In this document: positions 14,691-21,139 of the stretch, one piece after another
How the letters are laid out: the number at the start of each line of letters is the position of its first letter
How positions within the stretch are numbered: the first letter of the stretch is position 1
IMG/VR virus record: IMGVR_UViG_3300049596_000342
Location: 1 to 35,664 of that record
Source of the DNA: a virus
Length of the DNA stretch: 35,664 bases
Strand: one strand, 5' to 3'
Notes under the pieces: generated by a model
The model's database searches: none
Told to the model about the DNA's origin: nothing
What the model saw: only the letters and a program-made list of their open reading frames with translations
Translations under genes and position numbers: made by a program

Positions 14691-14895
14691 AGTTAAATAA
14701 AAATCCATTATGTGTATGATGCCAGTTTCCGTTTTTAACAACTGTTCTTATAACACCATTAGGACAAACAATAACACAACTATTTAAATTGTTTTTATTA
14801 ATGTAAGAAACAATTTTAGAATGTGCTTGATCTAAATTATTAGTTGTAGTTTGCAATTTTGCTCCGTTGTTAAATGTTAATTTGTAAGTGTTCAT
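14689..14895 (-). CDS. Hypothetical protein
   Basis: This 68-aa protein starts MNTYKLTFNNGAKLQTTTNN and contains LNSCVIVCPNGVIRTVVKNG. It has a beta-rich pattern with two Cys and no known family. The ATG is preceded by AAACTAACAAA, the leader shared by several genes in this arm. A good promoter (TTTG-N18-TACATTTG) lies 40-70 nt upstream, so this gene probably opens the replication operon. Confidence 0.6.
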   Translation of the reverse strand: MNTYKLTFNNGAKLQTTTNNLDQAHSKIVSYINKNNLNSCVIVCPNGVIRTVVKNGNWHHTHNGFLFN

Positions 14896-14935
14896 TTTGT
14901 TAGTTTTTAAAATTAGTAATTGTTATTTGTTGATG

Positions 14936-14965
14936 CAAATGTACACTTAAATTCATTACCTCAAA
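14936..14965 (-). promoter_or_regulatory. Bacteroidota-type promoter (TTTG-N18-TACATTTG)
   Basis: On the minus strand TTTG (14965-14962) is followed after 18 nt by TACATTTG (14943-14936). The predicted start is near 14931, giving a 36-nt leader before the ATG at 14895. It sits in a gene-free gap of about 96 nt. Confidence 0.65.
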
Positions 14966-14991
14966 ATAATATTTTCAACTAAAGTGTTAAT

Positions 14992-15240
14992 TTATGTTAA
15001 ATATGCTTTAAGAAAATCATAAATCATGAAATGTTGTGGCTTCCAACGGTCAACTTTGCCATTCATTAACCGAGCAATACCTGGCCGAGTGTACCCAAAT
15101 TGTTTAGCGGCTTCGGTTATCGGATTGCATTTCGCGGGTCGCGATCCGTTGTGTTCGACAAGTGCTAACATCTGTTTATATTCTTGCTTAAGTTGTTCCT
15201 TGCTTGGTTTGATTCTTGGTTGCTCTGCGGTTATGTTCAT
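14992..15240 (-). CDS. Small helix-turn-helix protein, putative regulator
   Basis: This 82-aa basic protein contains ITEAAKQFGYTRPGIARLMN (about residues 41-60), which has the spacing of a helix-turn-helix with the second helix TRPGIARLMNG. It could be a transcriptional regulator acting on the promoters nearby. No repressor or Cro family is recognised. The start ATG overlaps the stop of the preceding gene by 4 nt. The promoter for the next operon lies immediately downstream of its stop. Confidence 0.6.
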   Translation of the reverse strand: MNITAEQPRIKPSKEQLKQEYKQMLALVEHNGSRPAKCNPITEAAKQFGYTRPGIARLMNGKVDRWKPQHFMIYDFLKAYLT

Positions 15241-15614
15241 ACTTCTGACATTATTAATAACTGATTTGTATTCGTTTTTTTAGCCACCTTATAAGCGGCA
15301 TGTAGTTTGGCCCTTATTTTATCTCTAAATAACTGCCCATCAATCCATACACGAAACTCTTGTGTCCATTCCTTTTCGATAATTTTTGGTTTGTACTTTA
15401 AAAGCTCCACAACCGTTGCCAATATTTGCACAACTTCATACTTCTTTACGTGAAATAACATAGCGATTTCAACTTGGGTTAATCCTGCATTATGTTTCAG
15501 CCACATATCCCAGTGTTTAGGGTCGATTGCTTCAGGTCTAATGATGTTAACGTAGGCATCACTAATATAGCGGCTTATTTTTCTATTGCGTGTCTTAATT
15601 GATTCCTTTGGCAT
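15237..15614 (-). CDS. Hypothetical protein with a possible helix-turn-helix
   Basis: This 125-aa basic protein contains LTQVEIAMLFHVKKYEVVQI (about residues 45-64), a helix-turn-helix-like segment, and a C-terminal helix rich in K/R (RDKIRAKLHAAYKVAKKTN). DNA binding is plausible, the family is unknown. The start overlaps the end of a 55-codon ORF by 20 nt and the stop overlaps the next gene by 4 nt. Confidence 0.6.
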   Translation of the reverse strand: MPKESIKTRNRKISRYISDAYVNIIRPEAIDPKHWDMWLKHNAGLTQVEIAMLFHVKKYEVVQILATVVELLKYKPKIIEKEWTQEFRVWIDGQLFRDKIRAKLHAAYKVAKKTNTNQLLIMSEV

Positions 15615-15762
15615 GTTTAATGTTATATTGCATTAATACAAGTGCAGAATGTATGGCCTCTGCATTGCCACCTTTATACGTTAATTTTGCGCCTCCTTTA
15701 GGGGTGTAGGCTGCTGGGTTGTTTCGGTAACCGAATAGTAAGCGTTGGATAAGTTGTTTCAT
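15595..15762 (-). CDS. 55-aa basic small ORF
   Basis: ATG at 15760-15762, TAA at 15595-15597. The product begins MKQLIQRLLFGYRNNPAAYT and contains PKGGAKLTYKGGNAEAIHSA, so it is basic with a Gly-rich middle. The start has the same AACTAACAA leader as confirmed neighbours, and the frame overlaps the next gene by 20 nt, like other pairs here. No function is known. Confidence 0.5.
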   Translation of the reverse strand: MKQLIQRLLFGYRNNPAAYTPKGGAKLTYKGGNAEAIHSALVLMQYNIKHAKGIN

Positions 15763-15778
15763 TTTGTTAGTTGTTAGT

Positions 15779-15982
15779 TTATATTCCTGCTTTAAGTTTA
15801 AAATCGTTAAGTATTTCTATAAGTTCATCAATACTGTCAATAGCCCATCGTTCTGTTTCAAAAACTATGTATTTACCCGATCCGTTATCGCTTGTAAATA
15901 TTTTAAGTGACTGCCAGTCTTGGCTTGATTCATCACATTCTTGTGAGTATGTTATTGATATTTCTTCTATTACTGCTTGCAT
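15779..15982 (-). CDS. Hypothetical acidic protein
   Basis: This 67-aa acidic protein begins MQAVIEEISITYSQECDESS and ends with a helix DSIDELIEILNDFKLKAGI. No family is recognised. It has a leader containing AACTAACAAC directly before the ATG. The composition is protein-like, and no competing frame exists on either strand with equal support. Confidence 0.6.
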   Translation of the reverse strand: MQAVIEEISITYSQECDESSQDWQSLKIFTSDNGSGKYIVFETERWAIDSIDELIEILNDFKLKAGI

Positions 15983-15986
15983 GTTG

Positions 15987-16622
15987 TTAGTTGTTAGTTT
16001 TGTTTTTAATTAATTTCTTTATCAATTTAATTGCAGTTATAACATTTAATTCTTCATCAATATCAACATTGAATTCTTCCATAAAAAAATACTTGTATTC
16101 TCTATAATCTAATAATATTGTCTTATCTTCTATTGAAAAAAAGTCAATCAATTTTATAGTACAATATAATTTATTGTTGAATCCGTAATCAAATACTAAA
16201 ATGTCAATTGATACCCCATCAAAATATTTATCTAAATAAACTCGAGTAATATTTTCTTTTGATGTGTAAATTTTAATTATTCTTTTATCCAATACACCCT
16301 CATTAAATAGTATCTCATACCTTGCAACACATTCATTTGATGATACCCCAATTTTAGAATATTTTTGACTTAATGATTGGTAAGTGAAACCTTGATATTC
16401 ATTGAACACATATTTTAGATTAAAAAAATCAAATTCAATATCATACTTGTGCCAATTATATTTTTCTAATTCAGAAACATCAATAGTTTTATCTATTATT
16501 TCAGTTTTAGTGTAAGTTTCCCCATCAACCTCAACTGATTTAATTTTGCGTTCTATAATGTCAATAGTTCCACCTATTGTAAATTCATTATCCGATATTT
16601 TTTTAAAGAATAAATTATGCAT
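15987..16622 (-). CDS. Hypothetical protein, very AT-rich
   Basis: A 211-aa protein from the ATG at 16620-16622, which overlaps the upstream stop (ATGCATAA). A start nine codons earlier (16649) is possible but would overlap by 35 nt. The sequence is rich in I/K/N/D/Y/F with repeated strand-like stretches (FDGVSIDILVFDYGFNNKLY, then FMEEFNVDIDEELNVITAIK) and a Lys-rich helical end. No domain is recognised. The base composition is more AT-rich than its neighbours, which may mean recent acquisition. Confidence 0.6.
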   Translation of the reverse strand: MHNLFFKKISDNEFTIGGTIDIIERKIKSVEVDGETYTKTEIIDKTIDVSELEKYNWHKYDIEFDFFNLKYVFNEYQGFTYQSLSQKYSKIGVSSNECVARYEILFNEGVLDKRIIKIYTSKENITRVYLDKYFDGVSIDILVFDYGFNNKLYCTIKLIDFFSIEDKTILLDYREYKYFFMEEFNVDIDEELNVITAIKLIKKLIKNKTNN

Positions 16623-16860
16623 TGTCAAAGTTTTTAGATTCCGCTTCACGCAATTTTAAACCATCTTTATAAACTGCATTGTGCTGCGTTAATTTCATTT
16701 GAATATCTGCTCTCTTTAGTTCATACATTAAAGCATTGTTTGCTTGTTTTGCTAAATTAGCTTGTGCTGATGCAGTTTGCACATCGATTTCATTATTATC
16801 TAACTTCTCCATTTGTAAGAAGATAAATGCTAACATTGATTTGTTGTTTACTGGTGTCAT
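16615..16860 (-). CDS. Small helical phage protein of unknown function
   Basis: This 81-aa protein is helical: FIFLQMEKLDNNEIDVQTAS, then AQANLAKQANNALMYELKRA. The pattern resembles a family of small early phage proteins without an assigned role. It is the first gene of the leftward arm, 35 nt after a predicted transcription start, so it should be expressed early. The leader contains AACTAACAATT. Confidence 0.65.
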   Translation of the reverse strand: MTPVNNKSMLAFIFLQMEKLDNNEIDVQTASAQANLAKQANNALMYELKRADIQMKLTQHNAVYKDGLKLREAESKNFDNA

Positions 16861-16899
16861 TTGTTTAGTTGTTTAATTGTTAGTTGTTAAATTAGACCG

Positions 16900-16907
16900 C
16901 AAACCTA
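16900..16907 (-). promoter_or_regulatory. Leftward -7 box of the divergent control region
   Basis: On the minus strand TAGGTTTG (16907-16900) matches TAnnTTTG, 40 nt before the ATG at 16860. A -33 element at proper distance is not evident, because the upstream bases are an A/T run, so the promoter is weaker or activator-dependent. Confidence 0.4.
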
Positions 16908-16930
16908 CAACAATATTTTTAAAAATAAAA

Positions 16931-16961
16931 TTTGTATTTAATTATTTTTACTTTATCTTTG
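16931..16961 (+). promoter_or_regulatory. Rightward promoter of the divergent control region (TTTG-N19-TATCTTTG)
   Basis: TTTG (16931-16934) and TATCTTTG (16954-16961) are separated by 19 nt, the consensus Bacteroidota arrangement. The expected start is near 16966, leaving a 17-nt A-rich leader before the ATG at 16983. Confidence 0.75.
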
Positions 16962-16982
16962 CCAAAATTTAAAACTAATAAC

Positions 16983-17156
16983 ATGACAACAACACTAACA
17001 TTAACATTGCACTTTGATTACGAAAATGATGACCGCGAAAACAACATCAGAGGCGGTTGGGTATTAACGGACATTACTAACGGTAACACACCAGTTTATT
17101 TATCACCGAAATTAGAACAATTACTTAATGAGGAATTAGACCCCGAAAATTTTTAA
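16983..17156 (+). CDS. Small hypothetical protein, first gene of the rightward arm
   Basis: A 57-aa protein from the ATG at 16983. A longer reading from a TTG at 16932 would overlap the promoter elements and is rejected. The sequence is MTTTLTLTLHFDYENDDREN, then beta-like GGWVLTDITNGNTPVYLSPK and an acidic end. No family is recognised. It is expected to be expressed early from the strong promoter just upstream. Confidence 0.6.
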   Translation: MTTTLTLTLHFDYENDDRENNIRGGWVLTDITNGNTPVYLSPKLEQLLNEELDPENF

Positions 17157-17159
17157 AAT

Positions 17160-17351
17160 ATGAAAACAAAACCATCACTTATCCTATGGGCATTATCAGC
17201 CCTTTTTATGTCCTTTTGGGCAATCAAATTCGCAATGACTGGAGTTTTCTTTGGAAATTCCGAGTTGCTTACCTTTACTTTATCATTTTGCGCCTCGCTA
17301 ACAAGCGCGGTGTGCGGTGCTGGCTTTATGCAACAATGGTTGAAAAAATGA
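17160..17351 (+). CDS. Small two-span membrane protein, holin-like
   Basis: This 63-aa protein has two hydrophobic segments: about 5-29 (PSLILWALSALFMSFWAIKF) and 35-57 (ELLTFTLSFCASLTSAVCGA), separated by a short Gly/Asn turn, with a basic C-terminus WLKK. It lies 3 nt after the previous gene and overlaps the next as ATGA. The size and topology match small holins, but a superinfection or accessory membrane role is equally possible. Confidence 0.55.
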   Translation: MKTKPSLILWALSALFMSFWAIKFAMTGVFFGNSELLTFTLSFCASLTSAVCGAGFMQQWLKK

Positions 17352-17764
17352 AACTGCTCTATAAACCAACAAATCTATCGTGCGAATTTATTATTTCTCA
17401 TTTCGCGAAATCCGAAGGTGTGCAAAAGGTCATAGGCTTCAGCAGAGGTTGGCATCACTGGAATAGCATCCGTTTGGGCATCAGAAAAGAGGAAAACTAT
17501 TGCGTGTTGTATTTTTACGCTTACATCAAAGGGCAGCGCATTATCCAAAGATTAGGTAGATACCAAATCGGTGAACTTGTTAAGGTTAGATTGCACTGGG
17601 GTTATTACATTGAATGTAAGGCTAACGATGGTTATGCTTTTAGAGTAGCTCCGAAGTGTTCGTTTCCGATTGGTTATCTGCTTAACAGTTACGCAGAGAA
17701 AGATGGTGTAGAGGGCATAGAAGTGCCTTTTGATATTGAGATTATGAATTTAAAAATAAGCTAA
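17348..17764 (+). CDS. Hypothetical protein
   Basis: A 138-aa protein starting at the ATG that overlaps the upstream stop (ATGA). A much longer reading from 17186 would overlay the membrane gene and is not preferred. The product is basic and beta-rich: IGFSRGWHHWNSIRLGIRKE, then VLYFYAYIKGQRIIQRLGRY, a W/Y/R-rich pattern that might bind nucleic acid or glycan. No family is recognised. It sits between a membrane protein and the endolysin, overlapping the latter as TAATG. Confidence 0.55.
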   Translation: MKLLYKPTNLSCEFIISHFAKSEGVQKVIGFSRGWHHWNSIRLGIRKEENYCVLYFYAYIKGQRIIQRLGRYQIGELVKVRLHWGYYIECKANDGYAFRVAPKCSFPIGYLLNSYAEKDGVEGIEVPFDIEIMNLKIS

Positions 17765-18258
17765 TGAAACCAAATAGTTGTGCGTGTTATGGCTCGAATG
17801 ACATACACGAATGCTATTGTAATAAACAAAACAATATGAAACCCAGAGATGAAACCAAGCCCTTTGAATCACGTTTGATTGAGGAACTACACCCAACATT
17901 AGCCAACGCTTACAAGAAAGCAGAAGCGCAATTTAACGCTATTCACAACGATGTTCACGTTATAATTGTATGCACATACAGAAACAATGCAATGCAGGAA
18001 GTGTATTATGCTAAAAGACCGAAGATAACTAACGCTCGTGCCGGGCAATCACCGCATAATTATTATCCATCTCGTGCTTTTGACATAGCATTTGTCAAGG
18101 TTGGCAAACGTGAACTTGACTACTCGGCAAAGCATTTTAAAGAGTTTTGGGAGATGTTGCAATCGGCATCTAATAAGTTGACTTGGGGCGGTAACTTTAA
18201 ATCGTTCAAGGATATGCCTCACTATGAATTAACCAACTGGAAAATGACAATAGTATGA
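17764..18258 (+). CDS. Endolysin, M15 peptidase (L-alanyl-D-glutamate endopeptidase-like)
   Basis: A 164-aa protein that should cut peptide bridges in host peptidoglycan. The zinc-binding pattern is visible: SPHNYYPSRAFDIAF with H98 and D107, and WGGNFKSFKDMPHYEL with H153. These fit the M15 (VanY/peptidase_M15_4) fold. The first 24 residues are Cys-rich and lie before a second Met25 (17836), which has its own A-rich leader (AAACAAAACAAT). A 140-aa form starting there would be a standard enzyme. No signal peptide is seen, so release should need a holin. The stop overlaps the next gene (ATGA). Confidence 0.85.
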   Translation: MKPNSCACYGSNDIHECYCNKQNNMKPRDETKPFESRLIEELHPTLANAYKKAEAQFNAIHNDVHVIIVCTYRNNAMQEVYYAKRPKITNARAGQSPHNYYPSRAFDIAFVKVGKRELDYSAKHFKEFWEMLQSASNKLTWGGNFKSFKDMPHYELTNWKMTIV

Positions 18259-18440
18259 CAAGAGGAACACGCTACACTAATGGCAAGGAGGTTATAACCT
18301 TTGTTAAGATTGATTTCATTGTCATCGGTGGTCGAAAGATTGACCACGTTTATTTTCGCAGGAAAGATAAACACGATTTGATAATGCCCTTGCTTGAATG
18401 GAATATTAAGGGGAAGTTTGAGTGGGAAATAATTAATTGA
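18255..18440 (+). CDS. Hypothetical protein
   Basis: This 61-aa basic, beta-rich protein begins with MTRGTRYTNGKEVITFVKID and contains GGRKIDHVYFRRKDKHDL. It is coupled to the endolysin by an ATGA overlap. No family is recognised. Its place in the lysis arm may mean a regulatory or accessory role. Confidence 0.5.
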   Translation: MTRGTRYTNGKEVITFVKIDFIVIGGRKIDHVYFRRKDKHDLIMPLLEWNIKGKFEWEIIN

Positions 18441-18452
18441 AATAAATTAAAT

Positions 18453-18716
18453 ATGAAAAAACAATTTGGAATTTTTAAAATTAATACCGAAGCAAGGTAT
18501 TATAAAGATGGATTAAATTCAGTTGAATTTTTATCTGAGCGTTATTTACACGATACTGAAGAAGATGCTATTAGATTTTTTCCAAGTGAGGATGGTTATT
18601 ATGTTATTATGCCTGTTTATGTAACTACTGAACAAAAAGAGTTTAACGATTATCAGGATTATAAAATAAAGTGTGCTGAACAACTTTTGGATGCTTTTAA
18701 ACGTAGGTCTTTATAA
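18453..18716 (+). CDS. Hypothetical protein
   Basis: This 87-aa protein of mixed composition includes FGIFKINTEARYYKDGLNSV and FPSEDGYYVIMPVYVTTEQK, a small alpha/beta pattern with no known family. It begins 12 nt after the preceding gene, with an A-rich leader. The base composition is more AT-rich than the endolysin. Confidence 0.55.
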   Translation: MKKQFGIFKINTEARYYKDGLNSVEFLSERYLHDTEEDAIRFFPSEDGYYVIMPVYVTTEQKEFNDYQDYKIKCAEQLLDAFKRRSL

Positions 18717-18737
18717 CTACCATCCAATAAAACAACT

Positions 18738-18992
18738 ATGAATCTAAAACAAAAATACAGAAGCCCCGACAACCGCCAACTAAAAAAGATTGCAGATTAC
18801 TTAATTTACGTTTTGCTACCATTCATTCAGACATCGTTAGCACTCGCAGAAACGCAAGGATTAATCAGTTTAAAGCAAGCGTTTTGGGGTGGTTTGGCAG
18901 CGACATTCTTGTTGATTAATACAAAATTCTTAACTAAATTCACAACCGAAACACCTACCAAAACTGCGGTTATTGATGGGGATGGGTGCTAA
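18738..18992 (+). CDS. Holin candidate
   Basis: An 84-aa protein with a basic N-terminus (MNLKQKYRSPDNRQLKK), then two hydrophobic segments: about 20-36 (YLIYVLLPFIQTSLALA) and 44-63 (LKQAFWGGLAATFLLINTKF). A short hydrophilic tail follows. This topology, the size, and the position between endolysin and the spanin-like gene fit a class II holin that lets endolysin through the inner membrane. No holin family is recognised by sequence alone. Confidence 0.6.
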   Translation: MNLKQKYRSPDNRQLKKIADYLIYVLLPFIQTSLALAETQGLISLKQAFWGGLAATFLLINTKFLTKFTTETPTKTAVIDGDGC

Positions 18993-19002
18993 AAACAACA
19001 AT

Positions 19003-19569
19003 ATGAAAACACAATACCAACTTATCACATTCGCTATCCTATGCTTACTGCTAATTATCGGTCTTAACCATTGCGCCAAAGAGAAACCGAAAACTATTCC
19101 ATTCGACTACAAAGCAGAAGCGGAAATGATGAAAAAACAATTCGGCATTGAGCAGGCAATATTGCTGAATCAGTTAGAAGCAGTCAACCGAAGACTACAA
19201 ACTGCAAACAACGCAAAAGATTCGATTAGACAACGTGAAATATCTTTGAGCAACACTAACATAGCTTTATTAAAGAAACTGCGTGATAGGCTACCAAAAG
19301 AGTGCGATACTGTGTTTGTTCTATGTGATGAGATTATCAATGTAAAGGATTCAAGTTATGCAGCGTTATTTACTGCGTTTCAACTTTGTGATTCGGCTTC
19401 AACGATTAAGGATTCTTTAATAGTTGGCTACAAGGCGGAGAATGTTACCGATAGCACTCTGTTGGTTATCAGTAAACAAGAAACAAAACAACAAAGGAGA
19501 GGTAAAATAGCTGCGTGGTGTGTTGGTGGGGCAATGTTTTTATTGTGGTTAGTTGTGGGATTAAAATAG
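19003..19569 (+). CDS. Unimolecular spanin-like protein, putative
   Basis: A 188-aa protein from the ATG at 19003, with leader TAAAAACAACAAT. A longer reading from 18973 overlaps the upstream gene. The N-terminus is a signal-like segment (YQLITFAILCLLLIIGLNHC) with a Cys at about 24, like a lipoprotein export signal, although the residue before the Cys is His. A long helical middle (about 35-150) is followed by a C-terminal membrane span about 164-187 (IAAWCVGGAMFLLWLVVGLK). N-terminal lipidation plus a C-terminal inner membrane anchor is the layout of u-spanins such as T1 gp11, which fuse outer and inner membranes. Confidence 0.55.
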   Translation: MKTQYQLITFAILCLLLIIGLNHCAKEKPKTIPFDYKAEAEMMKKQFGIEQAILLNQLEAVNRRLQTANNAKDSIRQREISLSNTNIALLKKLRDRLPKECDTVFVLCDEIINVKDSSYAALFTAFQLCDSASTIKDSLIVGYKAENVTDSTLLVISKQETKQQRRGKIAAWCVGGAMFLLWLVVGLK

Positions 19570-19571
19570 TT

Positions 19572-19591
19572 TGTTCACGAATTCGTGAACA
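19572..19591. promoter_or_regulatory. 20-bp perfect palindrome, operator candidate
   Basis: TGTTCACGAATTCGTGAACA is perfectly self-complementary. It lies 15 nt upstream of a TATCTTTG box and covers the place where the -33 element should be, so a dimeric protein bound here could repress or activate the short transcript that follows. Confidence 0.6.
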
Positions 19592-19606
19592 TTTAAAATA
19601 ATATAC

Positions 19607-19614
19607 TATCTTTG
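19607..19614 (+). promoter_or_regulatory. -7 box for a short transcript
   Basis: TATCTTTG followed by CC matches the box used at 16954 and 19691. No good TTTG lies at 17-22 nt upstream; the palindrome occupies that place. The expected start is near 19619. Confidence 0.55.
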
Positions 19615-19618
19615 CCTC

Positions 19619-19676
19619 GTTCAGTGTTAGTTATTAGGTAGAAGCCCTTGCAGAAATGTGAGGGCTTTGTTTTTTG
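19619..19676 (+). ncRNA. Predicted short RNA of about 57 nt ending at a terminator
   Basis: Between the box at 19607-19614 and the hairpin AAGCCCT (19642-19648), 12-nt loop, AGGGCTT (19661-19667) with TTGTTTTTTG after it, the transcript has no start codon with a frame of meaningful length. It would be a small RNA or an attenuated leader of the next gene. A second promoter lies just after the terminator. Confidence 0.45.
19642..19676 (+). terminator. Intrinsic terminator
   Basis: The 7-bp stem AAGCCCT/AGGGCTT (19642-19648 with 19661-19667) and a T-rich tail TTGTTTTTTG. It ends the transcript that comes from the lysis genes and from the 19607 box. Confidence 0.7.
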
Positions 19677-19698
19677 TATGAATAAATCACTATCTTTG
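19666..19698 (+). promoter_or_regulatory. Promoter of a likely leaderless gene (TTTG-N21-TATCTTTG)
   Basis: TTTG (19666-19669) and TATCTTTG (19691-19698) are 21 nt apart. Four bases (CTCA) separate the box from the ATG at 19703, so transcription should begin at the start codon. The -33 element overlaps the terminator tail. Confidence 0.6.
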
Positions 19699-19702
19699 CT
19701 CA

Positions 19703-19924
19703 ATGGAAGCAACATTGAAATTTAATCTACCAGATGACAAAGGAGATTTTGAACTGGCAGTCAAAGCAAGTGCTATGTATTGTGTGCTTTGGGATTTCAA
19801 GCAGTTTATGAGAGATGAAATCAAGTACAATGGCAACCTCACAGACAAAGAGTATGAACTTGCAGAACGATTCCAAGAAAAATTCTTTGAGATATTGCAG
19901 GACAACGCAATTTCGTTAGATTAA
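19703..19924 (+). CDS. Small conserved phage-type protein of unknown function
   Basis: A 73-aa acidic protein: MEATLKFNLPDDKGDFELAV, then YCVLWDFKQFMRDEIKYNGN, and a helical end. The pattern 'FNLPDD..FELAV....Y..LWDF...MR..IKY' is familiar from many phages, but no role is known. The gene probably has a leaderless mRNA. It is followed 12 nt later by the phosphoesterase gene, likely the same operon. Confidence 0.65.
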   Translation: MEATLKFNLPDDKGDFELAVKASAMYCVLWDFKQFMRDEIKYNGNLTDKEYELAERFQEKFFEILQDNAISLD

Positions 19925-19936
19925 CACCATATACAT

Positions 19937-21103
19937 ATGCCACAAGTTACATCAGAATTTTATAAATATGATTCGATTGTAGCTGAAATGCTCCATCAGG
20001 GTTTGGCTTGCTCCGAAATAGTTGCAAAAATATTAAACACCAATGCAACCAGAGAGCAAGACCCGAAAGTAAGGTCATTTAGGCGCTATATTGAACGGCA
20101 TAAAAAGAGAATACTTGACCAACACGAGGGTATTTATAATGCCACCAACAATTTAGATGTGCCGAATACCTCCACAAAAAATATGTGGATAAAAAACAAG
20201 GAAGCATCTTTGTTTGTTGTTAATCCAAATTATAAAAAGCCAGAAGCAAAAGAACAAGAACATTTTAAAGAAGCACTATTAAAAGACTTACAAGCTTATG
20301 TGCCAAAGTTCCCACAAATAGAAAGAGTAAAAAGCAATGATTCTTATTTGCTTGTTTTGGATCCTGCCGATATTCACATTGGTAAATTATGCACATCGTT
20401 TGAATCAGGTGAAACATACGATAACCAAGTGGCAGTTAAAAGAGTTTTAGAGGGTGTAAAAGGAATACTGCAAAAAGTAAGCTCGTTTGATATAGATAAG
20501 ATATTGTTTATTGGTGGAAACGATATATTGCACATTGACAATCCAAAAAGAACAACTACCAGTGGAACACCCCAAGACACAGATGGAATGTGGCACACAA
20601 ACTTTTTAATTGCCAAACAGTTGTACGTTGATGTTTTAGAAATATTAATAGGTGTTGCCGATGTTCACTTTACTTTTAATCCAAGTAACCACGACTACAC
20701 AAACGGTTTCTTTTTGGCCCAAGTTGTAGAAACATATTTTAAAGATTGTAAGAATATAACTTTTGATTGTACCATAGCACATAGAAAAGGTTATAAGTAT
20801 CATAATAATTTGATTGGCACAACGCATGGAGATGGGGCAAAGCAAGGAGATTTACCGCTATTGATGGCGCAAGAATTTAGTCAAGAATGGGGCGAAACAA
20901 AGCACAGATATATTTATACGCATCACGTACATCACAAAACAAGCAAGGATTTTATAGGAGTAACGGTTGAAAGTTTAAGAAGTCCAAGTGGAACAGATAG
21001 TTGGCATCATAGAAATGGTTATCAGCACGCACCTAAAGCGGTTGAGGGTTTTTTACATTGTAAAGAAAATGGTCAAATAGCAAGAATAACACATATTTTT
21101 TAA
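19937..21103 (+). CDS. Calcineurin-like metallophosphoesterase
   Basis: A 388-aa protein with the metallophosphoesterase motif set: LDPADIHIG (D145, H147), GGND (193-196), PSNHD (249-253), THGDG (H297) and THHVHH (328-333). These bind two metals and cut phosphoester bonds. The first 65 residues are helical and might bind DNA (SEIVAKIL near 26-33). Relatives in phages are thought to act on nucleic acids or nucleotides, but the substrate is not known. All motif residues are intact. It is unrelated to the lysis genes and may take part in DNA processing or host takeover. Confidence 0.85.
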   Translation: MPQVTSEFYKYDSIVAEMLHQGLACSEIVAKILNTNATREQDPKVRSFRRYIERHKKRILDQHEGIYNATNNLDVPNTSTKNMWIKNKEASLFVVNPNYKKPEAKEQEHFKEALLKDLQAYVPKFPQIERVKSNDSYLLVLDPADIHIGKLCTSFESGETYDNQVAVKRVLEGVKGILQKVSSFDIDKILFIGGNDILHIDNPKRTTTSGTPQDTDGMWHTNFLIAKQLYVDVLEILIGVADVHFTFNPSNHDYTNGFFLAQVVETYFKDCKNITFDCTIAHRKGYKYHNNLIGTTHGDGAKQGDLPLLMAQEFSQEWGETKHRYIYTHHVHHKTSKDFIGVTVESLRSPSGTDSWHHRNGYQHAPKAVEGFLHCKENGQIARITHIF

Positions 21104-21139
21104 TGATTAATCACTCACTAACCACTAATTCAACCGATA

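Noticed and set aside
16932-17156. TTG start giving 74 aa
   Set aside because: The added codons lie on the promoter boxes and before the expected transcription start; the ATG at 16983 is preferred.
17186-17764. Long 192-aa version of the protein before the endolysin
   Set aside because: It would overlay most of the two-span membrane gene. The start at 17348 with ATGA coupling fits better.
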